A DNA stretch of 64,000 nucleotides from Leptolyngbya ohadii IS1. Lineage in GTDB: Bacteria; Cyanobacteriota; Cyanobacteriia; Elainellales; Elainellaceae. The DNA lies in NCBI RefSeq assembly GCF_002215035.1, contig NZ_NKFP01000006.1, positions 471,212 to 535,211 on the forward strand, read 5' to 3'. Position numbers and translations under genes: made by a program. Numbering within the stretch: position 1 is the stretch's first letter; every line of letters begins with the position of its first letter. Of the stretch, positions 51,552 through 61,600 are shown in pieces. The notes beneath the pieces are model-generated. The model was not told the DNA's origin and did no database searches. It saw only the letters and a list, made by a program, of their open reading frames with translations.

Positions 51552-53135
51552 ATGCCTGGTATGCCTCTTTCCTCCCAGCTTCCCGAGAATTCTTCCGAAA
51601 CGATTGTCTCCGCAGATGCCCAAGCAGAACAGTTTCGCCAGCTTCAGTTTCAGCTGCGTGAGCGCTGGCAGACGATCGAGCATTCCGAGGAGGGGGACTG
51701 CGATATTTTGGTCGTGCCATCCCTGAGCCTGGATCAGCAGGAACTTCGCAAGATTAAAGGCGTGCATCACTACGAGGAGCGGCTGCTGTTTTCCCTGATC
51801 CGGCTGCGCCATCCGAAAACGCGGCTGATCTACATTACCTCCCAGCCCATCCATCAGAACGTTATCGACTACTATTTGCAGCTTTTGCCGGGAGTTCCCT
51901 TCTCCCATGCCCGCGATCGCCTGGTGCTGCTCTGCACCTATGATGCTTCCCACAAACCCCTGACCCAAAAAATTTTGGAGCGTCCCCGGCTGGTTGCCCG
52001 CCTGCAAAATGCCATTCGTCGCGATCGGGCGTACATGACCTGCTTTAACTCCACGAATCTGGAGCGCGATTTATCCGTTAAGCTGGGCGTCCCGCTGCTG
52101 GCAGTCGATCCCGATCTGCTCCACTGGGGCACCAAGAGCGGCAGTCGCGAAATTTTTCAGGAAGCTGGAATTCCCTTCCCGGACGGCAGCGATCTGGTGT
52201 GGGACGAAGATGATCTCGCCGCAGCAGCAGCCGATCTGTGGGAACGTCAACCCCACCTGAAGCGGATTGTGGTCAAGCTCAACGAAGGCTTTTCCGGTGG
52301 CGGCAATGCCCTGCTGGATCTGCGTCCCTTAGAACGCGTTGCGCCCGGTTCCCCCTCCTCGACCCGCGAACGAGTGGATGCCATTTTCCATCGGTTTCAC
52401 AGCCTCAGCTTCCAGTGCGATACCAACTGGGAAAACTACAGCAGTCAGATCCCCGGCTTAGGCGCGATCGTTGAAGCTTTTATTGAGGGCAGCGAGAAGC
52501 GATCGCCCAGCGTGCAGGGACGCATTACCCCCCACGGCGAAGTCGAAATCCTTTCTACCCACGACCAAATTTTGGGTGGTCCCGACGGGCAGGTATTTTT
52601 GGGCTGTCGGTTTCCTGCCGATGATGCCTACCGCTTACAGCTTCAGGAATACGGCTTTCGCGTTGGAGAAGTGCTTGCCCGCAAAGGCGCGATCGAGCGA
52701 TACGGACTGGATTTCATTGCCGTCCACCAACCCGACAACCCGGATCAGCCGTGGGACTTACAGGCGATCGAAATTAACTTGCGGAAGGGCGGCACCACTC
52801 ACCCATTTATGACGCTGAAGCTGCTCACCTACGGCGTGTACGACGAAAAAACCGGACTCTTCTTCAGTCAGCAGGGCAAACCCAAGTTCTACATTGCCAC
52901 CGACAACCTGTACAGCAAGCAGTACCACGGACTCCTGCCCCGCGACCTGATGGACATCATTGCCCAGCATCATCTGCACTTCAACAGCACCACTGAAACC
53001 GGAACCGTCTTCCACCTGATCGGCTGTCTCTCCGAGTTCGGCAAATTAGGCGTCACCAGTATCGGCAACTCTCCCGAAGAAGCACAGGCAATTTACGATC
53101 GGGTGATTGCGGCGCTGGATGAGGAAACGGCGTGA
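51552..53135 (+). CDS. ATP-grasp ligase, PGM1-like peptide ligase
   Basis: A 527-residue protein. Its N-terminal half has ILVVPSLSLDQQELRKIKGVHHYEERLLF and RLIYITSQPIHQNVIDYYLQLLPG. Its C-terminal half is an ATP-grasp domain: KSGSREIFQEAGIPFPDG, the nucleotide loop IVVKLNEGFSGGGNALLDL, YGLDFIAVHQ and the metal-binding EINLRKGGTTHPF. The layout resembles cyanobacterial proteins related to PGM1, an ATP-grasp ligase that joins a nonproteinogenic amino-acid starter to a ribosomal peptide in pheganomycin synthesis. The substrates of the cyanobacterial form are unknown. ATG 51552 is chosen; the upstream frame to 51459 reads repetitive TACCTGCC-type DNA. Soluble. Confidence 0.85.
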   Translation: MPGMPLSSQLPENSSETIVSADAQAEQFRQLQFQLRERWQTIEHSEEGDCDILVVPSLSLDQQELRKIKGVHHYEERLLFSLIRLRHPKTRLIYITSQPIHQNVIDYYLQLLPGVPFSHARDRLVLLCTYDASHKPLTQKILERPRLVARLQNAIRRDRAYMTCFNSTNLERDLSVKLGVPLLAVDPDLLHWGTKSGSREIFQEAGIPFPDGSDLVWDEDDLAAAAADLWERQPHLKRIVVKLNEGFSGGGNALLDLRPLERVAPGSPSSTRERVDAIFHRFHSLSFQCDTNWENYSSQIPGLGAIVEAFIEGSEKRSPSVQGRITPHGEVEILSTHDQILGGPDGQVFLGCRFPADDAYRLQLQEYGFRVGEVLARKGAIERYGLDFIAVHQPDNPDQPWDLQAIEINLRKGGTTHPFMTLKLLTYGVYDEKTGLFFSQQGKPKFYIATDNLYSKQYHGLLPRDLMDIIAQHHLHFNSTTETGTVFHLIGCLSEFGKLGVTSIGNSPEEAQAIYDRVIAALDEETA

Positions 53136-53202
53136 GTGCCCCGGAACCTTTCTCCACCTTGAGCGTCTCAATCAAGCGGGTGTGCTAAGGGAGCCAGGCA
53201 AG

Positions 53203-53418
53203 ATGCTGATTCGTGAACTGGTTGATCAAGCGTTGACGACGGGTTATCTGACGGTGACGGCGGAGGACAGGCTACGATCGCTGCTGCAAAGCAAATACGA
53301 GCATGAAGACCTGCGGGCTTTTATGCAGCTCCAGCAGGCAGCAATGGAAGGGCGGGTGAGGCAAGAATCCCGCGATCGCTTCGCGCAACCGCCCTCGGTG
53401 GATCGATTTCTCTCCTGA
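53203..53418 (+). CDS. Small helical hypothetical protein (71 aa)
   Basis: A 71-residue helical protein (MLIRELVDQALTTGYLTV, then EDRLRSLLQSKYEHEDLRAFMQLQQAAMEGRVRQESRD). The central helix pattern looks conserved and soluble. ATG 53203 is preceded by GGGAGCCAGGCAAG. The longer frame from 53107 overlaps the ligase gene and is rejected. It begins 67 bp after the peptide-ligase stop on the same strand and may be co-expressed with it. Whether it is the ligase's substrate or partner is unknown. Confidence 0.65.
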   Translation: MLIRELVDQALTTGYLTVTAEDRLRSLLQSKYEHEDLRAFMQLQQAAMEGRVRQESRDRFAQPPSVDRFLS

Positions 53419-53449
53419 CTGCTAATTTCTAGTTGGTGGTTCCAGGCGG

Positions 53450-54355
53450 TTAATTCAGGACTTCCCGGAAACCGCCCGCTCTTAAAATGATGATGTCGCC
53501 CTGGCGCACGGTTAAGGTGGTTGCCTCGGTTTGTCGTGCAGCATTTGCTTCGGTCATGGGAGTTTCGAGGCTGTAGAGGTAGTCGCCATTTTGCCAGCCG
53601 ATCGCGCAAATTCCATCGCGGCAGCTCATCCGTCCTCCCTGAAGCTGGAGGCATTCGTTCTGGCTGTTGCAGCCCCGGTAGCTGATACTGCCCGTGTTGT
53701 TAACGCCAGACCAGGACTCAAGATTGCCAACCGTGATCGTCCATTCGCCGTTTGTAATGGTGTAGGTCAAGGGCACGCCTTCGTTTGAACGAGAGGAGCT
53801 AATCAGCTCCAGGCGGCTTACCAGTAAAACCGATCGGCTTTTGCCGCAGGGTTCTGCACTCTCGCAGTCGTTAACGGAAGCAGGCTCGTAGGAAAGCCGC
53901 ACGCGCTGATTCAAGAAGCTGGTTTGTTCGCAGACTTCAAAGGTTGCTCCAACACGATGGGTCACGTTGCGATCGTCCTGTACGGTCATGTAGCACATTA
54001 AATCGCCTGCGACCATTTCCTGGACGGTGCCAATACTGGGCAGATCGGCAGTCTGGAAGTTGTCCTGGACAGAATTAGCAGGATTGGTTTGCGCGAGAGA
54101 CTGAACCGACGTTTGATGAGAGGGGGGAGTGGTCTCTTGCTCGGACGGGGTGCGGGTAGCGGCTGATGAATTGGGTTTTGCAGCAGTGGGAGCCGCGATC
54201 GTTGTCGGGGTCTGGGGCGATTGGGCGATTGCAGATTTGGCAGATTGACCGTGGAAGTGCAGCGCAGCCGCAATACTAATTAAGCCTCCACCCAGGATAG
54301 AAGCGCCGAGAACAAGGGGCATGAACTGTTTTGAGGACGACTCAGGATGGGACAT
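53450..54355 (-). CDS. Membrane-anchored hypothetical protein with cysteine-rich outer domain
   Basis: A 301-residue protein with one N-terminal helix (FMPLVLGASILGGGLISIAAALHF) and a Ser/Thr/Pro-rich linker to about residue 100. A periplasmic beta-rich domain of ~200 residues with several paired cysteines follows: GDLMCYMTVQD, FEVCEQTSF, NDCESAEPCGKS, YRGCNSQNECLQLQGGRMSCRDGICAIGW. These suggest multiple disulfides. No known family is recognised. ATG 54355 is chosen because the longer frame to 54460 reads through a 12-bp tandem repeat (SFHPSFHPSF). It is convergent with the small protein gene by ~30 bp. Confidence 0.7.
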   Translation of the reverse strand: MSHPESSSKQFMPLVLGASILGGGLISIAAALHFHGQSAKSAIAQSPQTPTTIAAPTAAKPNSSAATRTPSEQETTPPSHQTSVQSLAQTNPANSVQDNFQTADLPSIGTVQEMVAGDLMCYMTVQDDRNVTHRVGATFEVCEQTSFLNQRVRLSYEPASVNDCESAEPCGKSRSVLLVSRLELISSSRSNEGVPLTYTITNGEWTITVGNLESWSGVNNTGSISYRGCNSQNECLQLQGGRMSCRDGICAIGWQNGDYLYSLETPMTEANAARQTEATTLTVRQGDIIILRAGGFREVLN

Positions 54356-54374
54356 AGGATCAATCGAGTAGGAC

Positions 54375-54410
54375 GAAGGGTGGAATGAAGGGTGGAATGA
54401 GGGGTGAGAG
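54375..54410. repeat. 12-bp tandem array (3 copies) upstream of the 54355 gene
   Basis: GAAGGGTGGAAT at 54375 and 54387 is followed by the degenerate GAGGGGTGAGAG at 54399. It lies in the leader of the minus-strand gene and belongs to the purine-rich repeat class seen elsewhere in the window. Confidence 0.8.
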
Positions 54411-54650
54411 GAAGGTGGGATTCGATCGGGTTTTGTAATTAGCCTGAGACTTAAGGACAAAAAGCGTTTTGAAGCTAAGGAATACTACGGGTCTGGAGCG
54501 ATCGATTCCAGACGCTAAAATAAAGGTTGGGCAGAACGGCTAAATAAGTCGGTGAAAGGTATTCAGGATCAGGAATCCCTCCCAAGGCTGAGTTCTAATC
54601 TACCTATCAGGTGATATATCTAGCTTGGCTTATCAGGAGAATTTTCTTTG

Positions 54651-55058
54651 ATGAAGAATCCACTTGCGAGCAAGCAGACTGTTCATTATTCCTCTCCAGA
54701 GGCTTTGTCTCCAGAAGTTTCATCTTTAGAGAGCGTCTCTCCAAAAGCTCCAGCCTCAGAAATTGCAGCTTCAGGGATTTCTGCTTCAGAAATTTCTGCC
54801 TTAGAGGCAGCGCCGCAAAAACTGCCGTCTATTCTTCCCCGGTTAATCCGTGAAACCCGACAGCGCCTGGGACTAACCCAAACTCAATTTGCAGCAAAGT
54901 TAGGGGTCTCGTTCCTGAGTGTCAATCGCTGGGAAAACGGACATCATCAGCCCTTACCCATCGTTTTGAAGCAAATTGAGTTGCTGTTGCAGGGCATGGG
55001 AACCGAGGGGCAGGACTTACTGGAGCAATATTCAGCGAAGTTTATCCGCAAGGATTGA
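54651..55058 (+). CDS. HTH (XRE-family) transcriptional regulator with a repetitive N-terminus
   Basis: A 135-residue protein. The last ~75 residues carry an XRE helix-turn-helix (RLIRETRQRLGLTQTQFAAKLGVSFLSVNRWENGHHQP). The WENGH turn is typical of lambda-repressor-like DNA-binding domains. The first ~55 residues are a Ser/Glu/Ala repeat (SPEVSSLESVSPKAPASEIAAS...) and probably disordered. ATG 54651 lies ~11 bp after AGGAGA. The gap to the next kinase gene is only 53 bp on the same strand, so this regulator likely heads the kinase cluster. The DNA target is unknown. Confidence 0.82.
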   Translation: MKNPLASKQTVHYSSPEALSPEVSSLESVSPKAPASEIAASGISASEISALEAAPQKLPSILPRLIRETRQRLGLTQTQFAAKLGVSFLSVNRWENGHHQPLPIVLKQIELLLQGMGTEGQDLLEQYSAKFIRKD

Positions 55059-55111
55059 TACGGTCTTTTACCCAATATCATTCCTGATTCCCAACAAAAG
55101 TGCGATCGAGC

Positions 55112-58100
55112 ATGACTGAGTCATTCGTAAATCCATCTCTTCAACCATCCAATAGCGCATCCGTTCAGTCATCGATGAAGTTGTCGAATGAGGCATTGGC
55201 TGTAACGGGCATGATTTTGCAGCTTGCAGACGGCACGATTCAAGCCTGTAATGCTGGCGTGGAGCAGCTTTTGGGATTGAGATCAGACCAGATTCAGTCC
55301 GATATTTTTCAGCATCACGGGTGGCAGACTGTGCAGGAGAACGGAGTCATTACACCCTGTCAAACCCATCCGGCAACGATCGCACTGCAAACGGGGGAAA
55401 GTTGCTCTGGAGTTGAAATGGGATTTATCCAGCCCAGTGGAAATTTGGTGCAGCTGCGGGTGAATGCCGAGCCGCTGTTGCCAGCATCCTCACCTCAGAC
55501 AGGCAACTCAGACGATCCCTCAGCCCAAAAAGTTCCCTATGCAGTTGTTACAACCCTGCTCCCTGCCAATTTTTCGCTGCCGGGTGAAGACAGTGCTGCC
55601 TGCAAAACAACCGATCGTCCTGCCATTAGCCGATCGCCTTCGGAGCAGCTTTTTGCAACGTTAGAAAGCATTTCCGATGCGTTTTTTTCTCTGGATCAAA
55701 ACTGGCGGTTTACCTATGTCAACTCGCAGGCATACCGGGTGCTGAATCGATCGACCGGCGATTTGATGGGTAAAAGCCACTGGGAAGAGTTCCCCGATAC
55801 GGTAGGAACGATCGTGGAGCAGGAATATCGCCGTGCGATCGCAGAACAGACGACGGTTAGCTTTGAAATCTTTTATTTGCCGCTGAATGGCTGGTTCTCG
55901 GTGCGGGCATACCCCATTTATATCGACGGAAGTACAGATCGGGACGAATTGGGACTGGCGGTTTATTTTCAGAACATTACCGAGCAGAAGCTTGCCCAGT
56001 CCGCCTTTTTGCAGCAGGAACAAACCGCCCAGCAGCGACTTGCCGAAATCGAAGCAATCTATGCGACTGCTCCCGTAGGGCTTTGTTTTAACGACACCGA
56101 TCTGCGATTTGTGCGAATTAACCAGCAACTTGCTGAGATTAACGGTGCATCGGTCGAGCAGCATATTGGGCACACCCTGCGGGAGCTGTTGCCGGAACTT
56201 GCCGATCAGTTAGAGCCAATCTACCGTCGAGTGATTGAAACAGGGGAACCGATCCTGAATCTGGAAGTGAGCGGGAAAAATCCTGCTCAACCCGGTGTTG
56301 TGCGTACCTGGCTATCGAGCTACTATCCGCTGAAAGACCAGCGCGATCGCATTTTGGGCGTGAATGTGGTGGTGCAGGAAATCACCGAACACAAGCGACG
56401 AGAAGCAGAACGCCAGCAGGCAGAACTTAATTTGCTCCGATCGGAGGAACGCTATCGCACCCTGTTCGAGTCGATCGACGAAGGCTTTTGCATCATTCAA
56501 CTTCTGTTTGACGAACACAATACCCCTATTGATTACCGCTTCCTCGAAACCAATCCCACCTTTGAAGCACAAACTGGACTTGAACAGGCGGTCGGAAAGA
56601 CGATACGCGAACTCATCCCTGATATTGAAAGCCACTGGATTGAGATCTACGGCAAAATTGCCCTGACTGGAGAAGCGGCGCGATTTGAGAGTGCCTCGGA
56701 AGTTATGGGTCGCTGGTTTGATGTGTACGCCTTTCGGGTGGATCAGCCAGAGAGCCGCAGAGTGGCACTGCTATTCAAGGACATTAGCGATCGCAAGCGC
56801 AGTGAAGCAGCCCTCCAGGAAAGTGAAACCCGCTTTCGCCGCATGACTGACATTCTGCCGCAGATTATGTGGACGGCTGACCCAGACGGCACAATCGACT
56901 ACTACAACCAGCAGTGGGAAGACTTTACGGGGACAAGCCGGGTGGGTACGAGTGAATGGGAATGGCGGCAGATTCTCCATCCAGACGACGTGCTTCCTAC
57001 CATAGCCCATTGGACGCAGTCCATCCGGACGGGGGCACTATACGACTTTGAGCATCGCGTTCGCCGAAAGGACGGTGAATATCGCTGGCATCTTACCCGT
57101 GCCGTTCCCTACCGCAATGAACAGGGGCAAATTATCAAATGGTTTGGCATGGCGATCGACATTCACGACCAGAAGCTGGCAATGGCAGAACGCGAACGCT
57201 ACGCAGAGCAAGTTCAGCGAATCCTGCGTCGTGAACAGGCGGCAAGAACGGAAGCGGAAAATGCCAACCGGGTGAAGGATGAATTTTTGGCGGTGCTGTC
57301 CCACGAACTGCGATCGCCCCTTAACCCCATTCTGGGCTGGACAAAGCTCCTGCAAACCGGACGGCTGGATGCCCAAAAAACTGCTGATGCCCTGGCGACG
57401 ATCGAGCGAAACGCTAAGCTGCAAACCCAGCTTATTGAAGACCTGCTGGACATCTCCCGTGTAATGCGCGGCAAACTTACCCTGATCCGTCAGCCGACAA
57501 ACCTGCTCTCCGTCATCTCATCTGCTGTCGATACAGTGCAGCTCGCCCTCGAAGCAAAACGCATTCAGCTTGAACTGAACCTCGATCCTCAAGCGGAATT
57601 AGTAAATGGCGATCCGGGACGGCTCCAGCAAGTCCTGTGGAATTTGCTCTCCAATGCCGTGAAGTTCACGCCGGAGGGGGGTCGGGTTTGGGTGAGGCTG
57701 GAGCGAGTGGGTGGAGAGCGGGGGAGCAGAGGGGCAGGGGAGCAGGGGAACTGTGAATCTGCTGAAACTATAAATTGCCCCTCATCCTCCCATCCCCCCA
57801 CTTCCTCCATGCGAAGTAATTCAAAGGAATCTATCTATCCTGCCATTCCTGCATTCTCTCAATGTGCCCAAATCACTATCACTGATACTGGAAGGGGTAT
57901 CTCTTCCCAATTCCTGCCCCATCTGTTTGAATACTTCCGGCAGGAGGATGGTTCAACGACAAGGCAATTTGGTGGCTTAGGGCTGGGGCTAGCGATCGCC
58001 CGTCAGATTGTAGAGCTGCACGGCGGTACAATTTCTGCGTACAGTGCCGGAGAAGGACAGGGAGCAACGTTTACGGTGAGGTTGCCTTTAGTGCGAAGCG

Positions 58101-58582
58101 GAGAGGAAGCGGGGAAGCCAGGAAGCGGGAGAGCAGGGGAGTCGTCCGACTCTTCACCGATTCCCCCATCTACCCATCTATCTACCCATCCCCTCGCTGG
58201 GCTACAAATCCTTGTGGTGGATGACGATCCCGATACGCGAGAACTGCTGAATTTTCTGCTGGAGACCAATGGGGCAAGGGTAACAACTGCCAATTCTGCG
58301 ATCGAAGCCCTGCGAAGTCTGAAACGAAATGCGCCCGATCTGCTGCTAAGCGACATTGGAATGCCCGATCAAGACGGCTATGGTCTGATGCGATCGATCC
58401 GTGCTGCCTACCCCGATCGCGCCATTCCCGCCATTGCCCTGACTGCCTATGCCGCAGACTACGATCGCCAAAAAGCACTTCAGGTTGGCTTTCGGCAGCA
58501 CATCAGCAAACCCATCAACCCCGATACCCTGCTCCAAAGCATCCTGGAACTTGTCCATCCCACCCCACCCCCAAATCCCTAA
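55112..58582 (+). CDS. Multi-PAS hybrid histidine kinase with receiver domain
   Basis: An 1156-residue soluble sensor without membrane helices. About five PAS-type domains span residues 25-700 (for example PDTVGTIVEQEYRRAIAEQ and WTADPDGTIDYYNQQWEDFTG). HisKA has His731 (VLSHELRSPLNPILGW), and an ATPase domain has NLLSNAVKFTPEGG and GGLGLGLAIA. The C-terminal receiver has Asp1081 (LLLSDIGMPDQDG). Between the two ATPase boxes lies a ~50-residue low-complexity insert encoded by G-rich then C-rich DNA (57712-57830). A second such insert links the kinase to the receiver. ATG 55112 is preceded by no clear ribosome-binding site. Confidence 0.88.
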   Translation: MTESFVNPSLQPSNSASVQSSMKLSNEALAVTGMILQLADGTIQACNAGVEQLLGLRSDQIQSDIFQHHGWQTVQENGVITPCQTHPATIALQTGESCSGVEMGFIQPSGNLVQLRVNAEPLLPASSPQTGNSDDPSAQKVPYAVVTTLLPANFSLPGEDSAACKTTDRPAISRSPSEQLFATLESISDAFFSLDQNWRFTYVNSQAYRVLNRSTGDLMGKSHWEEFPDTVGTIVEQEYRRAIAEQTTVSFEIFYLPLNGWFSVRAYPIYIDGSTDRDELGLAVYFQNITEQKLAQSAFLQQEQTAQQRLAEIEAIYATAPVGLCFNDTDLRFVRINQQLAEINGASVEQHIGHTLRELLPELADQLEPIYRRVIETGEPILNLEVSGKNPAQPGVVRTWLSSYYPLKDQRDRILGVNVVVQEITEHKRREAERQQAELNLLRSEERYRTLFESIDEGFCIIQLLFDEHNTPIDYRFLETNPTFEAQTGLEQAVGKTIRELIPDIESHWIEIYGKIALTGEAARFESASEVMGRWFDVYAFRVDQPESRRVALLFKDISDRKRSEAALQESETRFRRMTDILPQIMWTADPDGTIDYYNQQWEDFTGTSRVGTSEWEWRQILHPDDVLPTIAHWTQSIRTGALYDFEHRVRRKDGEYRWHLTRAVPYRNEQGQIIKWFGMAIDIHDQKLAMAERERYAEQVQRILRREQAARTEAENANRVKDEFLAVLSHELRSPLNPILGWTKLLQTGRLDAQKTADALATIERNAKLQTQLIEDLLDISRVMRGKLTLIRQPTNLLSVISSAVDTVQLALEAKRIQLELNLDPQAELVNGDPGRLQQVLWNLLSNAVKFTPEGGRVWVRLERVGGERGSRGAGEQGNCESAETINCPSSSHPPTSSMRSNSKESIYPAIPAFSQCAQITITDTGRGISSQFLPHLFEYFRQEDGSTTRQFGGLGLGLAIARQIVELHGGTISAYSAGEGQGATFTVRLPLVRSGEEAGKPGSGRAGESSDSSPIPPSTHLSTHPLAGLQILVVDDDPDTRELLNFLLETNGARVTTANSAIEALRSLKRNAPDLLLSDIGMPDQDGYGLMRSIRAAYPDRAIPAIALTAYAADYDRQKALQVGFRQHISKPINPDTLLQSILELVHPTPPPNP
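57712..57830. repeat. Low-complexity insert inside the kinase ATPase domain
   Basis: A purine-rich run (GGGGGAGCAGAGGGGCAGGG type) is followed by a pyrimidine-rich run (CCCCTCATCCTCCCATCCCC type). The reading frame stays open through both. It falls between the N box and the first G box of the ATPase domain, a site that tolerates loops. A similar pair lies at 58100-58195. Confidence 0.7.
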
Positions 58583-58675
58583 AAGAACCCTCCCTACTGC
58601 CCATTCCCCATTCCCCATTCCCCGTTCCTCCACTCCCTCGCTCCTCCACTACTCCTCCATCCCTCCTCCCCACTG

Positions 58676-61600
58676 ATGCTACAAACCCGTCAGGAAAACA
58701 ACACCCTCTACGCGACGATCGCAATCTCCCTTGTGATTGCTGCCACGCTGCTCTATCCCGGACTGGCGCAAAATTTGCTGACGGCAACTGGATTTATTCC
58801 TCACGGGCACTGCTATCTATGGAAGCCGGAACTGGTCTGGCTGCACGTCACGACGGACACCATTATCGGGGTGTGCTATGTGGCAATTTCGGCAACGCTG
58901 GCGTTTCTGGTGTACCGCACCCGCAAGGAGATTCCCTTTCACTGGATGTTTCTGGTGTTTGGCGCGTTCATTATTGCCTGTGGTGCAACCCACTTTATGG
59001 AGGTGATTACGCTATGGCATCCCGTGTACTGGCTATCGGGGGACGTGAAGCTGGTCACGGCGCTGGCTTCGGTGTCTGCTGCTCTGACCCTGCCGCCGCT
59101 GGTGCCCAAGGTGGAGGAACTGCTGCAAACGGTGAAACTGGCGGAGGAACGCCGTAAACAGCTGGAACTGGCAAAACAAAACGATGAGGATCAGACCTGG
59201 TTGAAGTCAAACGTGGTGGAACTCAGCCGGATTCTGCAAGGGCAGCGAAATCTGGAGACTGCGGCTTCTCTAATTTTGACGCGCCTCTGTTCTCTAATTG
59301 AGGCTCAACAGGGGGTATTCTACTGGCTCGATCGCGAAACGAAAACGCCGATTCTGCGCTTGGCGGGCAGCTATGCTTCCCAGGATTCGCCGCAGCTTAA
59401 GCCCTGCCTTCAGCTTGGGGAGGGACTGATTGGGCAGTGCGCGATCGATCAGAAACAGTTTCTTCTCAATGATGTGCCGGATGACTACCTGCGAATTGGT
59501 TCTGGGCTGGGTAGCACGACCCCGCGACAGCTCATTGTATTACCCGTTTTGTTTGAAACCCAGGTAGTTGCTGTAATTGAGCTTGCTGCCCTTCAACCGT
59601 TTACCACCCTATCATTGCGGTTTTTAAATGAAGCCTGCGATACGCTGGGAGTGGTTTTAACGACGATCGCCGCGACCGCCAGAACAACCGAGCTTTTGCT
59701 TCAGTCCCAGGCGCTTACGGAGGAATTGCAGCAGCAGCAAGCGGAACTCCAGGAAACCAATTGCCGCCTCGAAGAACAGGCAGATGAACTTCAGGAATCG
59801 GAGGCACAGCTGCGCGAACAGCAGGAGGAATTGCAGCAAACCAATGAGCAGTTGCAGCACCTCAACATGGAATTAGAGGAGAAAGCCAACGAACTGGAAG
59901 CCCGCAACCGTGAAGTAGAACGCAAAAATCGACAAATTGAGCAGGCACGGCAGGCATTGGAGGAGAAGGCAGCTCAGCTTGCCCTCAGTTCCCGCTACAA
60001 GTCGGAGTTTCTGGCAAATATGTCCCACGAGCTGCGGACGCCGCTCAACAGTCTGCTGATTCTGGCAAATTTGCTGGGTCAAAATCGCGATGGCAACTTA
60101 ACGCCAAAGCAAATCGAATACAGTCAGACTATCTATGCGGCAGGGAATGATTTATTAGATCTGATTAATGATATTCTCGACCTCGCCAAGATCGAATCCG
60201 GCAAACTCTCGATCGAACTGCAAAAAGTTCCGCTGGCGGAGTTAAAGACCCCCCTGGAGCAAACCTTTAGTCAGGTGGCGCAGCAGAAGGGACTAGAGTT
60301 TGCGATCGTGCTTGACCCCCAACTGCCCCAGGTGTTTACGACCGATCCCAAGCGGCTTCAGCAGATCCTCAGGAATTTGCTGTCGAATGCGTTTAAGTTC
60401 ACATTGCAGGGCAGCGTCACCCTGAGCATCAGTCGGGCAAACCTCTGTCTGGCAAATCCAGATTCAGGCAGTTCTGATTTTGCCAATTTGCATCCAGACA
60501 ACTCAGCTCTAGATGCAGCCTTTTTGGGACAGGGCGATCGAGAGCAGCGCAATCGCAATCTGCCTGTTATTGCCTTTACGGTACAGGATACGGGCATTGG
60601 AATTCCGACGGAAAAGCAGGCTGCCATTTTCGAGGCGTTTCAGCAGGCGGATGGCACAACGAGCCGCAAATATGGCGGGACAGGTCTGGGGCTATCTATT
60701 AGCCGTGAGCTTGCCAATCTACTGGGTGGCTATTTGACAGTTGAAAGCCAGGAAGGACAGGGCAGCACGTTTACAGTCTATCTCCCTGACTACAGTGCCG
60801 CTGTTTCTCAAAGGGATTCTGCTCTATTCCCGATCGATTCATCGAGTAGTTCCCAAAACATCTCACAAAACATTCCCCAAAACATTTCACAAAAGAACAT
60901 CCCCCTGCGATCGCCGGATGGATCGGCAGAAGTGTTGCTGAATTCATCTACGGATTCATTATCCAGTTCTTTCACGGGTTCGAGCATGGGTCAGGCTGTT
61001 AATCCATCTGCCAATCCGTCTATCAATCCGTCTGGTAATCAACAATTGGTGAATAGCCCATCTGTTCAGTCAGGGCTTACTCCCGGTTCGCCTGCGATCG
61101 ATTCTCATCCGGGTGTAATTCAGGATTATTCCTGCTATGCCGCAGATGCCAATATTAAGGACGATCGGGACAGGGTACAGCCGGGGGATATGGTGCTGCT
61201 GATTATTGAGGATGATCTCAACTTTGCCCACGGCTTGCTGGAGATCGCCCATCAGCAGGGCTTTAAGAGCCTGATTGCAACGCGCAGCGATGTGGGACTG
61301 GGAATGGTGCGGCAGTTCAAACCTGCTGCGATCATGCTGGATATTCGTTTAACCGATGGTTTGGGTTGGCGAGTTTTAGAACAGCTCAGGAACAGTGCCC
61401 AGACGCGGGGAATTCCAGTCTATGTGATTTCGGCGGACGATCATCTGGAGCGGAGTTTGCAGCTTGGAGCGATCGCTTTTCTGCAAAAGCCCATTACCGT
61501 CGAAACCCTGGATGAAACCTTTTCTGCGCTAAAGGAATTCGTGGCGCGGCAGGTCAAGCAGCTTCTCATTATTGAGGACGATCTGATGCAGTCCCAGAGC

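Noticed and set aside
54356..54460. N-terminal extension of the 53450-54355 protein
   Set aside because: The extension is encoded by a 12-bp tandem repeat (SFHP units), and a good ATG directly precedes the membrane anchor.
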